Source: Thermincola carboxydiphila (GTDB lineage: Bacteria; Bacillota; Thermincolia; Thermincolales; UBA2595). From it: a DNA stretch of 64,000 nt. The position numbers were made by a program, and so were the translations under genes. Location: contig JAENYP010000001.1 of the NCBI GenBank assembly GCA_016841725.1, positions 186,001 through 250,000 on the forward strand. The letters are read 5' to 3'. Shown here one piece after another: positions 1 through 8,846 of the stretch. Position 1 is the first letter of the stretch. Each line of letters begins with the position of its first letter. A model generated the notes under the pieces. It did not search any database. It was not told the DNA's origin and saw nothing but the letters and a program-made list of their open reading frames with translations.

Positions 1-300
1 GGAGTGCTGGCATCACCAATGACCTTCTATGCGCTCAGGCTGGCAGACACAATTATTCTGGTTGTCGAGCGGCCCTCAGACATCGCCTGGACACTGTTAA
101 ATAAGAAACGGCTCACTGAAGGTTACAATATTGCTGCCAATGCCTTTGTTGCCTCTGCCATGGATGACAGGTATCTGGGGGAAATCAGCGAGGTTCTGGA
201 ATGTCCCGTGCTTCCTGTTGCCAAATTAGCCAATCTTGTTGTATCGGAAAAGGCGGGCACCTCCACTGTCCTGCCTAGGAAGGAGGTGGCCGCGACATGA
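1..300 (+). CDS. cpaE: CpaE/TadZ-like pilus ATPase, C-terminal fragment
   Basis: The frame is open from the first base of the window, so this is the last ~99 residues of a longer gene. The fragment has the C-terminal part of a MinD/ParA-like fold (hydrophobic strand ending IILVVERP, then NAFVAS), which is where the family places the guanine-specifying strand. The Walker A region lies outside the window. CpaE/TadZ proteins place the Tad pilus machine at the membrane. The stop overlaps the start of the CpaF gene by four bases (ATGA), which supports translational coupling and the assignment. The fragment alone is not diagnostic; the call rests mainly on context. Confidence 0.55.
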   Translation, partial: GVLASPMTFYALRLADTIILVVERPSDIAWTLLNKKRLTEGYNIAANAFVASAMDDRYLGEISEVLECPVLPVAKLANLVVSEKAGTSTVLPRKEVAAT

Positions 301-1673
301 CCCTTGTCCCTTTTAAGCCTTATGAACACCGGCCGGCCGCTCCGGAACCCTCCGGTGAGCATGATATCCCCTATGCAGAGGCTTTTTTCAAGACTGCAGA
401 CCAGGTCAGGCATTACCTCCGGGATAGCCATTCACATCTTTTCGCCAAATCCCTGATGTCCCGGGAGAGCCGCCAGGAGTTAATGCTCATTATAGCAGAC
501 TATATCAGGGAAAATAACGATCTCCACATACCGGGCATTCCCCTGGAAAAAACGGTCCAGGCCCTGCAAAATGAGATTGTTTACATCGGACCGGTACAGG
601 CAGCCCTTGATGATCCCTCTGTGTCTAATATTGAAATCAATGGGCCCTATGATATTTATTTGGAGACAAACGGTGAGGAAGTGTACCGGCCCGACCTTGC
701 CTTCAGGGATGAAGACCACCTATACCGGGTAATTGACAAAATGCTGCTGCCAATGGGCAAAAGCCTGACTGCTAATGAACCTCACATTGATTCACAGTTT
801 GAGGGTTTCCGAATCTGTGCCATATTGGGCAGGGACAAGGGAGGTATTTCCAGCAACGGGCCTGCGGTTTCAATACGCAAATTCTCCCCGGACATCCTTA
901 CAGATGAGCATTTGATTGAAAGCGGTTCCCTAAGTCCGGAAATAATCGACTTTTTACGTGATGCCGTTCCCGGGGGAAGTAACATTATTATCGGCGGCTC
1001 CACCAATTCCGGCAAGACAACTACCCTGATCAGGCTGCCTCTTTACCTGGACCAGCACGAACGGATAATTACCATTGAAGACTCACCTGAGATGATGCTC
1101 CGCAGCAAACGGGCTTACAGGGAATACCGGAATATAGTAGCCCTGGAAACCAAGTATCATGAAAAACCCGCCAGGAGGTATGACATTGCCAAACTGACAG
1201 GTGTAAGCCTGCGCATGCGCCCTTTTAAAATAATCATCGGGGAAGTCCGCTTCAGTGAAGCCGCCAGACAGGCCCATGAAGCCATGAACACCGGGCACGC
1301 CCTTTATATGACCATCCACTGCAGTTCAGCCCGTCATGCCGCTATCAGGATTGTCCAGCTGGCAGGTGACGGGTACAATGACGACGTTATCGCCGCTCAA
1401 CTGGCAGACAATGTGGATCTGATTATGTTCCAGCAGAAAATCAGGACACAGAGAATAATTACCGAGATTTGTGAACTGGTCGGGTATGACGGCGCAAAAA
1501 AACCATTGGTCAACTCGCTCTTCCGGTGGCAGAAAACCGGTGAAAAAGACGGCAGGGTAACCGGAGTCCACCAAAGGACAGGAGTAATCTCGGCAACCCT
1601 GGCAGAGAAATGGCGGAACAACCTGATTCCTGAAAGTAATATCAGCAAATGGCTGACCTTTCCGGAGACCTGA
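297..1673 (+). CDS. cpaF: CpaF/TadA-type pilus assembly ATPase
   Basis: This is a 458-residue secretion ATPase of the type II/IV superfamily, which would power assembly of a Tad (Flp) pilus from the cytoplasmic face of the membrane. Walker A is at residues 233-242 (GGSTNSGKTT). The Walker B-type segment IIIGEVR is near residue 316, and a histidine-box-like stretch (TGHALYMTIHC) follows, as in CpaF proteins. The N-terminal ~200 residues correspond to the family's CpaF N-terminal region. The start codon overlaps the CpaE-like stop, and TadB and TadC homologues follow. Length is normal for the family. Confidence 0.93.
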   Translation: MTLVPFKPYEHRPAAPEPSGEHDIPYAEAFFKTADQVRHYLRDSHSHLFAKSLMSRESRQELMLIIADYIRENNDLHIPGIPLEKTVQALQNEIVYIGPVQAALDDPSVSNIEINGPYDIYLETNGEEVYRPDLAFRDEDHLYRVIDKMLLPMGKSLTANEPHIDSQFEGFRICAILGRDKGGISSNGPAVSIRKFSPDILTDEHLIESGSLSPEIIDFLRDAVPGGSNIIIGGSTNSGKTTTLIRLPLYLDQHERIITIEDSPEMMLRSKRAYREYRNIVALETKYHEKPARRYDIAKLTGVSLRMRPFKIIIGEVRFSEAARQAHEAMNTGHALYMTIHCSSARHAAIRIVQLAGDGYNDDVIAAQLADNVDLIMFQQKIRTQRIITEICELVGYDGAKKPLVNSLFRWQKTGEKDGRVTGVHQRTGVISATLAEKWRNNLIPESNISKWLTFPET

Positions 1674-1733
1674 CCGGAATATGCATTTGGCAAAGCAAAT
1701 CTTTACCGCGAAAATCTTTTCGGAGGTGATTAC

Positions 1734-2606
1734 ATGCTGCTACTGCCGCCTGTTTTGGTACTAAGCTGGTTAGGCCTGGTTTACTGGCTTTTTATAAAGA
1801 AAAATAATGACGACAAATTAAATATCAGGCACAGGCTAAACCGCCTGATGGGATACCACAACATCAGCGCTTATGCCGGCACAGCAGGCTGGAATATAAC
1901 ATCACGGGAATTCTGGGGAATAGTGATATTTGCTGTTACCACCGGATTATTGCTCTCCGCAGCTTTTAGAAATCCCCTGATAATCCTGGCCGGAATTCTG
2001 GCCGGATATTACCTGCCGCGTTTTATGATCCGCAGGTATCGCAAGCGCCAGCAGACTGCGCTGCTGACAGCCATCCCGGACTTTGGCCGTATCCTCACGG
2101 CAAGGCTTGTCGATCACCATAGTATTGTCAGAGCCTTTGAGATAATCCAAAATGATGTTTCCGAACCTGTGAAAACTTTGGCAGCCGATTTCCTCAAAGA
2201 TACCGGGGTAGGAATGGGAATAGAACAGGCGCTGGAAAATCTGAAGGCACGGGTTGCCTTCAGAAAATTTGACATCCTGGTGGAAACCCTTCTGATTGCC
2301 CATCATGAGGGCTATTCCTCTGAAGCCCTCAGGGCCATGGAAAAGGCTGTGGAAGCCATTGAAAATGATATCAAGGCAGTGGAAATCCTGGAAATCACCA
2401 GCGCCAAAAAGAAAAAAGAACTCATTTATATTGTCCTGGCATCCTGGGCCTTTCCGGTAATCCTCTCTTTTATGAACACCGGAAACGCAAATGTCTACCT
2501 GGATACTGTTCCCGGTAAAATACTGATGTTTTCCTATCTGGTTTCTACCCTGTTTGTCCTTATCAAAGGGGAGGAATATCTCAGCCTGAGACTGGACGAA
2601 CTGTAG
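1734..2606 (+). CDS. tadB: TadB-like pilus assembly membrane protein
   Basis: This 290-residue protein has an N-terminal membrane segment, a hydrophobic pair near residues 62-100, a cytoplasmic T2SSF-type helical domain (DFGRILTARL onward), and two C-terminal hydrophobic segments. That is the TadB layout of the GspF-like inner-membrane platform that contacts the CpaF ATPase. A ribosome binding site (GGAGGTGATT) lies just before the ATG. Sequence similarity of this family is low, so the role follows from topology and from position between cpaF and tadC. Confidence 0.85.
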   Translation: MLLLPPVLVLSWLGLVYWLFIKKNNDDKLNIRHRLNRLMGYHNISAYAGTAGWNITSREFWGIVIFAVTTGLLLSAAFRNPLIILAGILAGYYLPRFMIRRYRKRQQTALLTAIPDFGRILTARLVDHHSIVRAFEIIQNDVSEPVKTLAADFLKDTGVGMGIEQALENLKARVAFRKFDILVETLLIAHHEGYSSEALRAMEKAVEAIENDIKAVEILEITSAKKKKELIYIVLASWAFPVILSFMNTGNANVYLDTVPGKILMFSYLVSTLFVLIKGEEYLSLRLDEL

Positions 2607-2608
2607 AC

Positions 2609-2750
2609 TCTCGGAAATGACCGGGAATGGCAGATGGTGAGGCATTGTACCAATTTTCCGCACTGCCGCCTATGAGTCTAAGCTGCCAACCCCCGGCAAC
2701 AAGGAAAATCTTGTACAACACCTCACCATCTGCTCCGGTCATTTCCAGAG
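2609..2750. repeat. long palindromic intergenic element, copy 1
   Basis: This element fills most of the tadB-tadC gap. The left arm (CTCTCGGAAATGACCGG, then CAGATGGTGAGG) is matched in inverted orientation by the right arm (CCTCACCATCTG, then CCGGTCATTTCCAGAG), so ~50-base arms can fold around a ~40-base centre. A related copy lies at 23197-23311 and a minimal one at 4879-4926. No reading frame is seen inside it. Confidence 0.85.
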
Positions 2751-2806
2751 CCGACACGCAGGCTTTAATATAAAGGATATTCTATCTTAAAAAAAATAAA
2801 AAGAAG

Positions 2807-3718
2807 GTGAGAACCATAGCAATCATCTGGTCATATCTGCTGCCGGTTCTGGTGTTCATTTTTACGGCAGGCTTTCTCACGCGGGTCTCCGCCGGAGACC
2901 GGACGGTCAGGCGTGCTATTCTGAAGGCCGGTGAGATTGTACTCAGTGAACGCGACCTGCAGAGAAAGAAGGACGGCAGGATCATTACCTGGCTTACCGA
3001 TTTTTTATCAGGGTTGGAAAGATTCACAGATATCGAGAAACTCCTCGGCTATGACCTGAAAAAAATGCTCATCCTTATGGGAGAGAAAAAGAGGCCTGAG
3101 AGAATCTATGCCGACCACATACTGACAGCTCTTCTGGCTGCTTCGGTACTTTTGGTCATCCCCCTGCTGACAGGATTTACCGGATATATACTGCTCTATC
3201 CTGTTGGGACAGTCCTCATCATAATCGGTCAGGCCCAAATGGTAAAACGGCGTTTCCGGCAGTGGCAAAATGATATCGTCAGGGATATCCCCGAGCTTAT
3301 TGATAAGATGCGCATCAGCCTGGCCAGCGGAAAAGACTATATCTCCGCCCTAAGGACGGTACGGGAAAATTCAGGCTCCCGCCTGAGTGCAATCCTGGAC
3401 AAGCTCATTAATGACATGCAGATAATGAAGCCTTCACTGGCCCTTGATGAGTTTGCAGCCGCCTTTGGGATGCCGGTAATGATTAAGTTCGTGGCTGCAG
3501 TAAAGGTTGGCATTGAAACCGGATACGAACAGTCTGAAAATTACTTTATCCATATAGAGCAGGACATCAGGGATTTAAGGAAACTGGCCCTGGAGGAACT
3601 TACCAGAAGCAAACCTGAAAAAACAGTCCTGCTTAAGGCGATTATGGTTTTTCACGCGATAGCCGCCTTCGGTCTGACAACGATGAAACTGTTCAGTGAA
3701 ATTAACCGGATTATCTAG
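2807..3718 (+). CDS. tadC: TadC-like pilus assembly membrane protein
   Basis: This 303-residue protein has an N-terminal membrane segment, a central hydrophobic pair (near residues 105-145), a T2SSF-like helical domain (DIPELIDKMRISLASGKDY) and a C-terminal hydrophobic helix. It matches the second GspF-like platform protein of Tad systems and follows tadB. The start is uncertain: a GTG at 2807 is used here, but the purine-rich AAGGTGAG run overlaps it and would better serve a rarer ATA or ATC start a few codons on. The palindromic element in front may affect expression. Confidence 0.83.
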   Translation: MRTIAIIWSYLLPVLVFIFTAGFLTRVSAGDRTVRRAILKAGEIVLSERDLQRKKDGRIITWLTDFLSGLERFTDIEKLLGYDLKKMLILMGEKKRPERIYADHILTALLAASVLLVIPLLTGFTGYILLYPVGTVLIIIGQAQMVKRRFRQWQNDIVRDIPELIDKMRISLASGKDYISALRTVRENSGSRLSAILDKLINDMQIMKPSLALDEFAAAFGMPVMIKFVAAVKVGIETGYEQSENYFIHIEQDIRDLRKLALEELTRSKPEKTVLLKAIMVFHAIAAFGLTTMKLFSEINRII

Positions 3719-3757
3719 GTGACTCCGGAAATAGGAACTATAAGGAACTGAACATTA

Positions 3758-3772
3758 GCAGGGTTCGCCTGC
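3758..3772 (+). other. small intercistronic hairpin before the pilin-like genes
   Basis: A five-base-pair stem (GCAGG / CCTGC) with loop GTTCG sits between tadC and the small pilin-like gene, about 40 bases before its ATG. There is no U-tract, so it is more likely an mRNA processing or stability element than a terminator. Confidence 0.4.
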
Positions 3773-3810
3773 GAGTAAATAAAAATTTATTTTCAAAGGA
3801 GGAATAGTGT

Positions 3811-3999
3811 ATGTATCGGCAGCTATTTTGTCAATACCTGAAGGGTTTTTTGACAGATGAGAAAGGTGAGGGTATGGTTGGCTGGATACTGGCCACACTG
3901 CTGACTGTGACGATTGTGGTAGTGCTGCATGGGGCTATTACCGGGTGGCTCGGGCCCTTTTGGTTAACAGTGCAGTCCAGGATTGAGTCAATTGTATAA
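3811..3999 (+). CDS. small Flp-pilin-like membrane protein
   Basis: This 62-residue protein carries a short charged N-terminal segment (residues 1-20, ending DEKGEGMVG) followed by one hydrophobic helix of ~25 residues and a short tail. Class IVb (Flp) pilins have this shape, with a Gly-Glu processing site before the helix; here KGEG is a possible site. A strong AAAGGAGG ribosome binding site lies ten bases upstream of the ATG. It may be the major pilin, or a small assembly protein. No prepilin peptidase is seen in the window. Confidence 0.6.
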   Translation: MYRQLFCQYLKGFLTDEKGEGMVGWILATLLTVTIVVVLHGAITGWLGPFWLTVQSRIESIV

Positions 4000-4426
4000 A
4001 GGACTGCGGTCTCTGGTATGCAGCCAAGCGGGCGAATCAGCCTTAACCCTCCCCGTCATGATGCTGATAATCGCCATGGTACTCTATATGGGAGTTGACT
4101 TCCTGGGCATCTATGCCACTTCCCAGAAACTGCGCACCGCTGCCTCAGAGACCATTAACCTGATGAAAATAGAAAACGGCTGGGACAGCGGCACACAGGC
4201 ATTCTTCCATGACCTGCTAGACAAACTGGGCCTGCCCCCCAATCGGGTAAATGTGATTTTTGCCACACCCAAAAGCGAGTCACCGCCAGTCCAGAGAGGG
4301 GACCAGGTATCCCTGGATATCTCCACAACCTATGAAGTGCGCTCATTAAGACCCCTAAACCATGCCTTTGTTGTTCCTGTCAGAATCAGGCTTACCGGCC
4401 TGGCACAGGAATATGTGCGCCAATAG
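3983..4426 (+). CDS. TadE-like pseudopilin (DUF4320-type)
   Basis: This 147-residue protein has an N-terminal hydrophobic helix (residues ~20-43, LTLPVMMLIIAMVLYMGVDF) preceded by a short polar stretch with GES, then a soluble domain predicted outside. TadE-type minor pilins have this design. The start is taken at TTG 3983, inside the end of the preceding gene; a second TTG at 3992 is also possible. The 17-base overlap implies translational coupling with the small pilin-like gene. Confidence 0.6.
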   Translation: MSQLYKGLRSLVCSQAGESALTLPVMMLIIAMVLYMGVDFLGIYATSQKLRTAASETINLMKIENGWDSGTQAFFHDLLDKLGLPPNRVNVIFATPKSESPPVQRGDQVSLDISTTYEVRSLRPLNHAFVVPVRIRLTGLAQEYVRQ

Positions 4427-4437
4427 GAGGTGCCGGA

Positions 4438-4878
4438 ATGAAAACACTATGGGCTATGCTGGGTGCACTCCTTCTAAGCATCATCATCCTGGACCTGGGA
4501 ATGGTATATATCACCTATGATAAGATCAGCAAAGTGACTGAACAGGCCCTGGATGCAGCAATTACCGCCGGAATAAATCCGGAAGATGCTTACCTGGGCA
4601 GAATTAATATCGATTCCGTGTCTGCCCGCGATACCGCTTTGGCCTATTTCCGTGACAATCTTGGCCTTGATACAAATCTTGAAAATGATATTCTGAAAAA
4701 CACCCGGTTCCTGGTCTCTGTCAACCAGGATACCCACCCGCATCATGCCGGGACAAGACCCTACCTGGAGGGACAGGTTTCGACCATGGTCACCGTAATC
4801 TCACCCAAGCTCTTTGATTCAGGGGGAATTCCCATCACGGTAACAAAGACTGTATTCCACCGTTCTACATACAAGTAA
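4438..4878 (+). CDS. pseudopilin-like secreted protein of the Tad locus
   Basis: This 146-residue protein begins with a hydrophobic helix directly after MKTLW (residues ~6-27) and continues as a soluble domain with mixed strands and helices. It resembles TadE/TadG minor pilins in size and architecture, though no specific family motif is visible. It follows the preceding pseudopilin gene by 11 bases with an AGGAGGTG ribosome binding site, so the two are in one operon. A 48-base hairpin begins at the base after its stop codon. Confidence 0.6.
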   Translation: MKTLWAMLGALLLSIIILDLGMVYITYDKISKVTEQALDAAITAGINPEDAYLGRINIDSVSARDTALAYFRDNLGLDTNLENDILKNTRFLVSVNQDTHPHHAGTRPYLEGQVSTMVTVISPKLFDSGGIPITVTKTVFHRSTYK

Positions 4879-4926
4879 TCTCTGGAAATGGCCGGGAATG
4901 GCATATGGTGTGGTCATTTCCAGAGA
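4879..4926. repeat. short palindromic element, copy 2 of the tad repeat family
   Basis: A 15-base arm TCTCTGGAAATGGCC pairs with GGTCATTTCCAGAGA with one mismatch, around an 18-base loop that contains GGGAATGGCATATGGTG. The outer arms and the loop match the outer ends of the element at 2609-2750, so this looks like an internally deleted copy. It lies directly after a stop codon. Confidence 0.8.
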
Positions 4927-4969
4927 CAACCAATGAAGTAAACCACAAAAAATACAGGAGGTCAGAATC

Positions 4970-5803
4970 TTGAAAAAATGGCTGAAGGTATTAATCATTT
5001 TGTTCACCGGGGTAACCGTGGCGGGAATAACCTTCCTGGTAAACAGCGCTTATATAGACAAACACACCCGCCTTGTCAATGTGGTAATTGCCGCCGAAGA
5101 TATCCCTCCATATAATATGGTGAAAAAATACGCCACTGCTGAGGCGGTTATATCTTCGGTTCCCGATGATGCCGTAACAGATCCGGCTTTTTTGGGTGAA
5201 CAGGAGTGGTATGCCGGCAGCCTGGGAATAGGCAAGGGTGATATTATAAAGAAATCCAGAATAAACAATACCGAAACCAACCCTTTTGGAAAAGCCCTGG
5301 CCCTGAAAGACAAAAAAGTCCTGGTGGGAGTTAAGACCGACCAGGTCATGTCTGCAGGAAGTAATATTAAACCGGGTGTGCTCGTCAATGCCCTTGTCTT
5401 CATCCCTTCAGACAACCGCAGCAGGCCTGAGAACACAGTCATCGGCCCGGACCAGGACAGCCTATTGTCCGGCCTGCTGATCAGGGAAATCCAAAATGCC
5501 GACACAAATGCCCCCAATGGTAAGGGAAGAGAGTCCCAGCCGGTTGTTGCCGTTATTGAAACCTCAATACCTGCGGCCCAGAAACTGGTCCTGTATCAGG
5601 AAATCGGGAAAGTATATCTGGTTCCGGCAGGAGTTGACCTTGTTTCCACGGGTGCAGCCGTCTCCACGGATGCACCTGTCTCTACTGACAACGGCAGCCC
5701 GTCATTGATAACATCCGGTAGTCAATATTACCCTGAACAACCGGTATCACCGTCAACTCCCGCACCCCCGGAATCGCCTTCACAGGCAGTCCGAAAACGC
5801 TGA
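4970..5803 (+). CDS. cpaB: CpaB-like (RcpC) pilus assembly protein
   Basis: This 277-residue protein has an N-terminal membrane anchor (residues 5-25) followed by a SAF-like segment (VVIAAEDIPPYNMV, residues ~38-52) and a β-rich domain, the layout of CpaB/RcpC proteins that act outside the membrane in Flp pilus biogenesis. The last ~50 residues are rich in Pro, Ser and Thr and probably unstructured or wall-exposed. The TTG start is supported by an AGGAGGT site eight bases upstream. In many Tad loci cpaB comes first; here it is last. Confidence 0.8.
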   Translation: MKKWLKVLIILFTGVTVAGITFLVNSAYIDKHTRLVNVVIAAEDIPPYNMVKKYATAEAVISSVPDDAVTDPAFLGEQEWYAGSLGIGKGDIIKKSRINNTETNPFGKALALKDKKVLVGVKTDQVMSAGSNIKPGVLVNALVFIPSDNRSRPENTVIGPDQDSLLSGLLIREIQNADTNAPNGKGRESQPVVAVIETSIPAAQKLVLYQEIGKVYLVPAGVDLVSTGAAVSTDAPVSTDNGSPSLITSGSQYYPEQPVSPSTPAPPESPSQAVRKR

Positions 5804-5903
5804 CCATATCATAAGTAAATATTTATTGCAGGAATAAACAAAATAAATGTCGAAATAAGTACCAAATGGTGCTTTTTGCTATGTTATCTGGGGGCGTATA
5901 GGG

Positions 5904-7351
5904 ATGGCTAAAAACAGGTTTTTTGGCAACACAATGGCCAATATGTTCTGGAAAATGGTAGGCATAGGGGTTGTTATGGGAATTATTTTTCCTGTTTACG
6001 CGGGTTTTTTTGTTAACTGGATTCCAGAACGCAAACTGTTTTTTATAATTGGCTGTCTGATAGCCGGTTTAATTGTCGGTGTAGTAAATTACCTGATTGC
6101 CTTTAAGACCCTATTAAAGCCAATTACTGTCATGTCTAAACATGCCAGGAAAATGGCCCATGGAGATTTAACCGAAACAATCGACATAGCTGGTTCGGAT
6201 ATTGTTGGTCAATTGGGAGAAGGGTTAACCGATATGGCTAGGAATACCAAGGACGCTGTTCTTCAAATGGTGAAAGGAAGTCATGAGCTTACGGCCCTTT
6301 GTGAAAACTTTTCTACTTCCACAAAACAGGCGGCTGTCAGCACCCAAGAGGTGTCCGCCACAGGTGAATTATTGGTTCAGGGCAGCTTGGAACAGGTGGT
6401 TAATATCAATAAATCAAAGGAGAGTCTGGAAGATCTGACTGACAAAATAAATAGCTGTAGTGTCAGTACAGCAGTTTCGGCCATTAAAGTTAATGAGCTA
6501 ATGGCAAATATTGATATGGTAATACAAATTACAAAAAACGTTGCGAAACATTTATCAGATGCTGCCCAGGAGACTTTATCCAAAGGTCAGGAAGGTCACA
6601 AAGCTGTATTGGAGACTCAGGGACAGATGTTTGAAATAAAGCAGCTGGTGACTAAGACTTTGGCAGAAATAAACAATCTGCGCAATTACTCCTCAGTAAT
6701 ATCAGAAATGAGCCATACCATTGAAGATATTTCGTCCCAGACCAACCTTCTAACCTTGAACGCAGCCATTGAGGCCGCCCGGGCAGGAAAATATGGTCAG
6801 GGATTTGCGGTAGTCGCTGCCGAAATTAAAAACTTAGCTGATCGCTCTGCAGCGGCCAGTAAAGAAATTAGTCAATTGACAGCAGGGATACAAGGCGGTA
6901 CTGACCAAGCCTTTATTGCTAGGACAAAGGTTATTCTGCTGTGGAATGTGGTGTGAATACCGCTAATAAAGCCTTTTCTGCTTTGGAACAAATCAATGGC
7001 AGCGTGCACCAATCCTTTGATGCGGTAAAAACGATTTTTGATTCCATCACAAAAATAGTTGAAAGCAGTCAGGAACTTAAAGCTGCTGTTGATGAAGTTG
7101 TAGCTGCCTCGGAAAAAAATACTGAGACCGCACAATACATGCTGGAAGAAAGTGATAAGGTAATGGCTGCCTTCAATGATGTGGCGAAGGTTTCCCGGGA
7201 GAACCAACAAATAGCCGGCACTATATCATCCGTTAACGAAAGTATTAATATAACCACTAACGAAATTGCTGCGGGATCAAAGGAGTTACTTGAAGTTGCC
7301 GTAAATTTGAGTCAAATTGCAGGAAAATTTAAAATTGGCGCCCCTGATTAA
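5904..7351 (+). pseudogene. methyl-accepting chemotaxis protein, split by a one-base deletion
   Basis: The first part (5904-6956) has two membrane helices separated by only a short loop (residues ~13-33 and 40-62), a HAMP region, and the MCP signalling hairpin tip ([18 protein letters not shown], then [13 protein letters not shown]). The second part (6941-7351) is in another frame and continues the coiled coil. Reading GCTATGGAC instead of GCTAGGAC at 6918-6925 (one T restored) joins the frames into [13 protein letters not shown], a normal MCP sequence. There is no extracellular sensor domain. As it stands the receptor is truncated; an assembly error is possible. Confidence 0.85.
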
Positions 7352-7378
7352 TTCATTCAATTAACCCCGTAAATGTCA

Positions 7379-8176
7379 TTATAGCACAAAACGCCTAATG
7401 ACCTCTATCACACCGTGGAAGGACTGGTTTTCACAGACATAGTCTGCGTGCTCCCTGAGAGATTCAGGGGCATTGGAAACTGCCGCTCCCAGACCTGCTG
7501 CCTGAAACATTTCCCGGTCATTCCAGCCGTCACCTACAGCGATAACCTCTTCAGGGGCTATGCCCAGCCTGTGGCACAGGTCTTTGAGGGCCGCGCCCTT
7601 GGAAGCCGCAGGGTTATTAATGTCAATAAAAAAGGGTTTGGAGTTGGCCATATATACCCTATCCCCAAAATGCTCAGCCAGGATGCGGGTTAACCTGGAG
7701 ATTTCACTCTCGCTGTCCCTGATGACCACCATAATCGGGTCAGTTGTAATCACATCCTGAAGGGGAACTTTTCTGACAAAATTTATTTTAAGGGCTTCAG
7801 AATATTTACGGGATGCCTTTTCAGCCGCATCGGTATAAAAGGCATCCTGCACATTTACAAATCTCTGTGCCGTGCCATTCTCAGTAAGGTTTAAGGCCTC
7901 AATAGCCAAAGCCCTGTCAAGGGTAACCTGTGATATCAGCTCACCTGTAGCCGGGTCTTTGACCACAGCTCCATTTGACGCAATTATAGGAAGGGTAACC
8001 TTCAGTTCACTGGCAAAGGGCAGTGCGGAAGGATAAAGCCTGCCTGTAGCCACAGCCAGTTCCGTTCCCTGTGACCTGGCAGCATCTACCGCAGCCAACA
8101 GCTCCGGCATTATCCGGTAGGTATCATCAAGCAGGGTCCCATCAAGGTCTGCTGCTATTAATCTGTATTTAGGCAT
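7379..8176 (-). CDS. Cof-type HAD-IIB family phosphatase
   Basis: This 265-residue cytoplasmic hydrolase opens with the HAD motif I (AADLDGTLLDD, residues 8-18). It has a C2-type cap domain and closes with motif IV (AVGDGWNDREMF). Cof-type HADs dephosphorylate small sugar phosphates and cofactors, so the substrate cannot be read from sequence. An AGGTGA site precedes the ATG. It lies 48 bases downstream of cbiC on the same strand and could be the last gene of the cobalamin operon, though the function need not be related. Confidence 0.88.
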   Translation of the reverse strand: MPKYRLIAADLDGTLLDDTYRIMPELLAAVDAARSQGTELAVATGRLYPSALPFASELKVTLPIIASNGAVVKDPATGELISQVTLDRALAIEALNLTENGTAQRFVNVQDAFYTDAAEKASRKYSEALKINFVRKVPLQDVITTDPIMVVIRDSESEISRLTRILAEHFGDRVYMANSKPFFIDINNPAASKGAALKDLCHRLGIAPEEVIAVGDGWNDREMFQAAGLGAAVSNAPESLREHADYVCENQSFHGVIEVIRRFVL

Positions 8177-8224
8177 TTAAATTCACCTGTGTTGTCATGC
8201 AAGCCAGAGCAATGCATTTATTTG

Positions 8225-8845
8225 TCATGCCAGCTTGAGCAGCGCATTCAGCGCGGCTACCGCAATCGTGCTGCCACCCCTGGTCCCGGTAACAGTGATG
8301 TAGGGAACGGGGGTTTCCACAAGGACTTCCTTGGACTCCTTGGCGCCTACGAAGCCCACCGGGGTTCCCACTACAAGGGCCGGTCTCAGTTCACCCCTCT
8401 GGATCATGGCACATAACTCAAAGAGTGCAGTTGGCGCATTCCCAATGGCAATGATTCCGCCCTCAAGCTCTGGAGCAGCCTTTGCCATTGCTATCATGGC
8501 CCTGGTTTTACCGGTCCGTTTGGCTTCAGCCACAACTTCCGAATCCTTAATCAGGCACATGGTGTCAATCCCGAACTGTTCCAGCTTGACCGGACTGATA
8601 CCGGAACGCAGCATCTGGACATCAGTAAAGATCGGCCTTCCGTCCCTCATGGCCCGGAGTCCGGAGGCAACAGCATCAGGATGTATTTTTACCAGTTCGG
8701 CAATGGCCGGGTCCCCGGTAGTGTGGACGATTCTTCTGACTATTTGCCTTTCTCCCTGGGGAAGCTCCCTGATCCAAGGCACAGCTTGTTCGATAATGTC
8801 CATACTGGTGTCTTCAATAGCCTTGGGGTCTTTAATAAATTCCAC
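8225..8845 (-). CDS. cbiC: cobalt-precorrin-8 methylmutase
   Basis: CbiC moves a methyl group from C11 to C12 of cobalt-precorrin-8 to give cobyrinate. The 206-residue protein has the family sequence IVHTTGDPAIA (the histidine that aids methyl migration) and GTPVGFVGAKESKE near the end. The frame stays open upstream for another ~90 residues in register with the antisense of cbiX, but a GTG at 8845 preceded by GAGGAGG gives the expected length. The ribosome binding site sits inside the end of cbiX, with a one-base gap between the genes. Confidence 0.94.
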   Translation of the reverse strand: MEFIKDPKAIEDTSMDIIEQAVPWIRELPQGERQIVRRIVHTTGDPAIAELVKIHPDAVASGLRAMRDGRPIFTDVQMLRSGISPVKLEQFGIDTMCLIKDSEVVAEAKRTGKTRAMIAMAKAAPELEGGIIAIGNAPTALFELCAMIQRGELRPALVVGTPVGFVGAKESKEVLVETPVPYITVTGTRGGSTIAVAALNALLKLA

Positions 8846-8846
8846 G

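Noticed and set aside
1947-2663. Long open frame (238 codons) antisense to tadB
   Set aside because: It overlaps a well-supported gene entirely, has no family signal and its composition is that of an antisense shadow.
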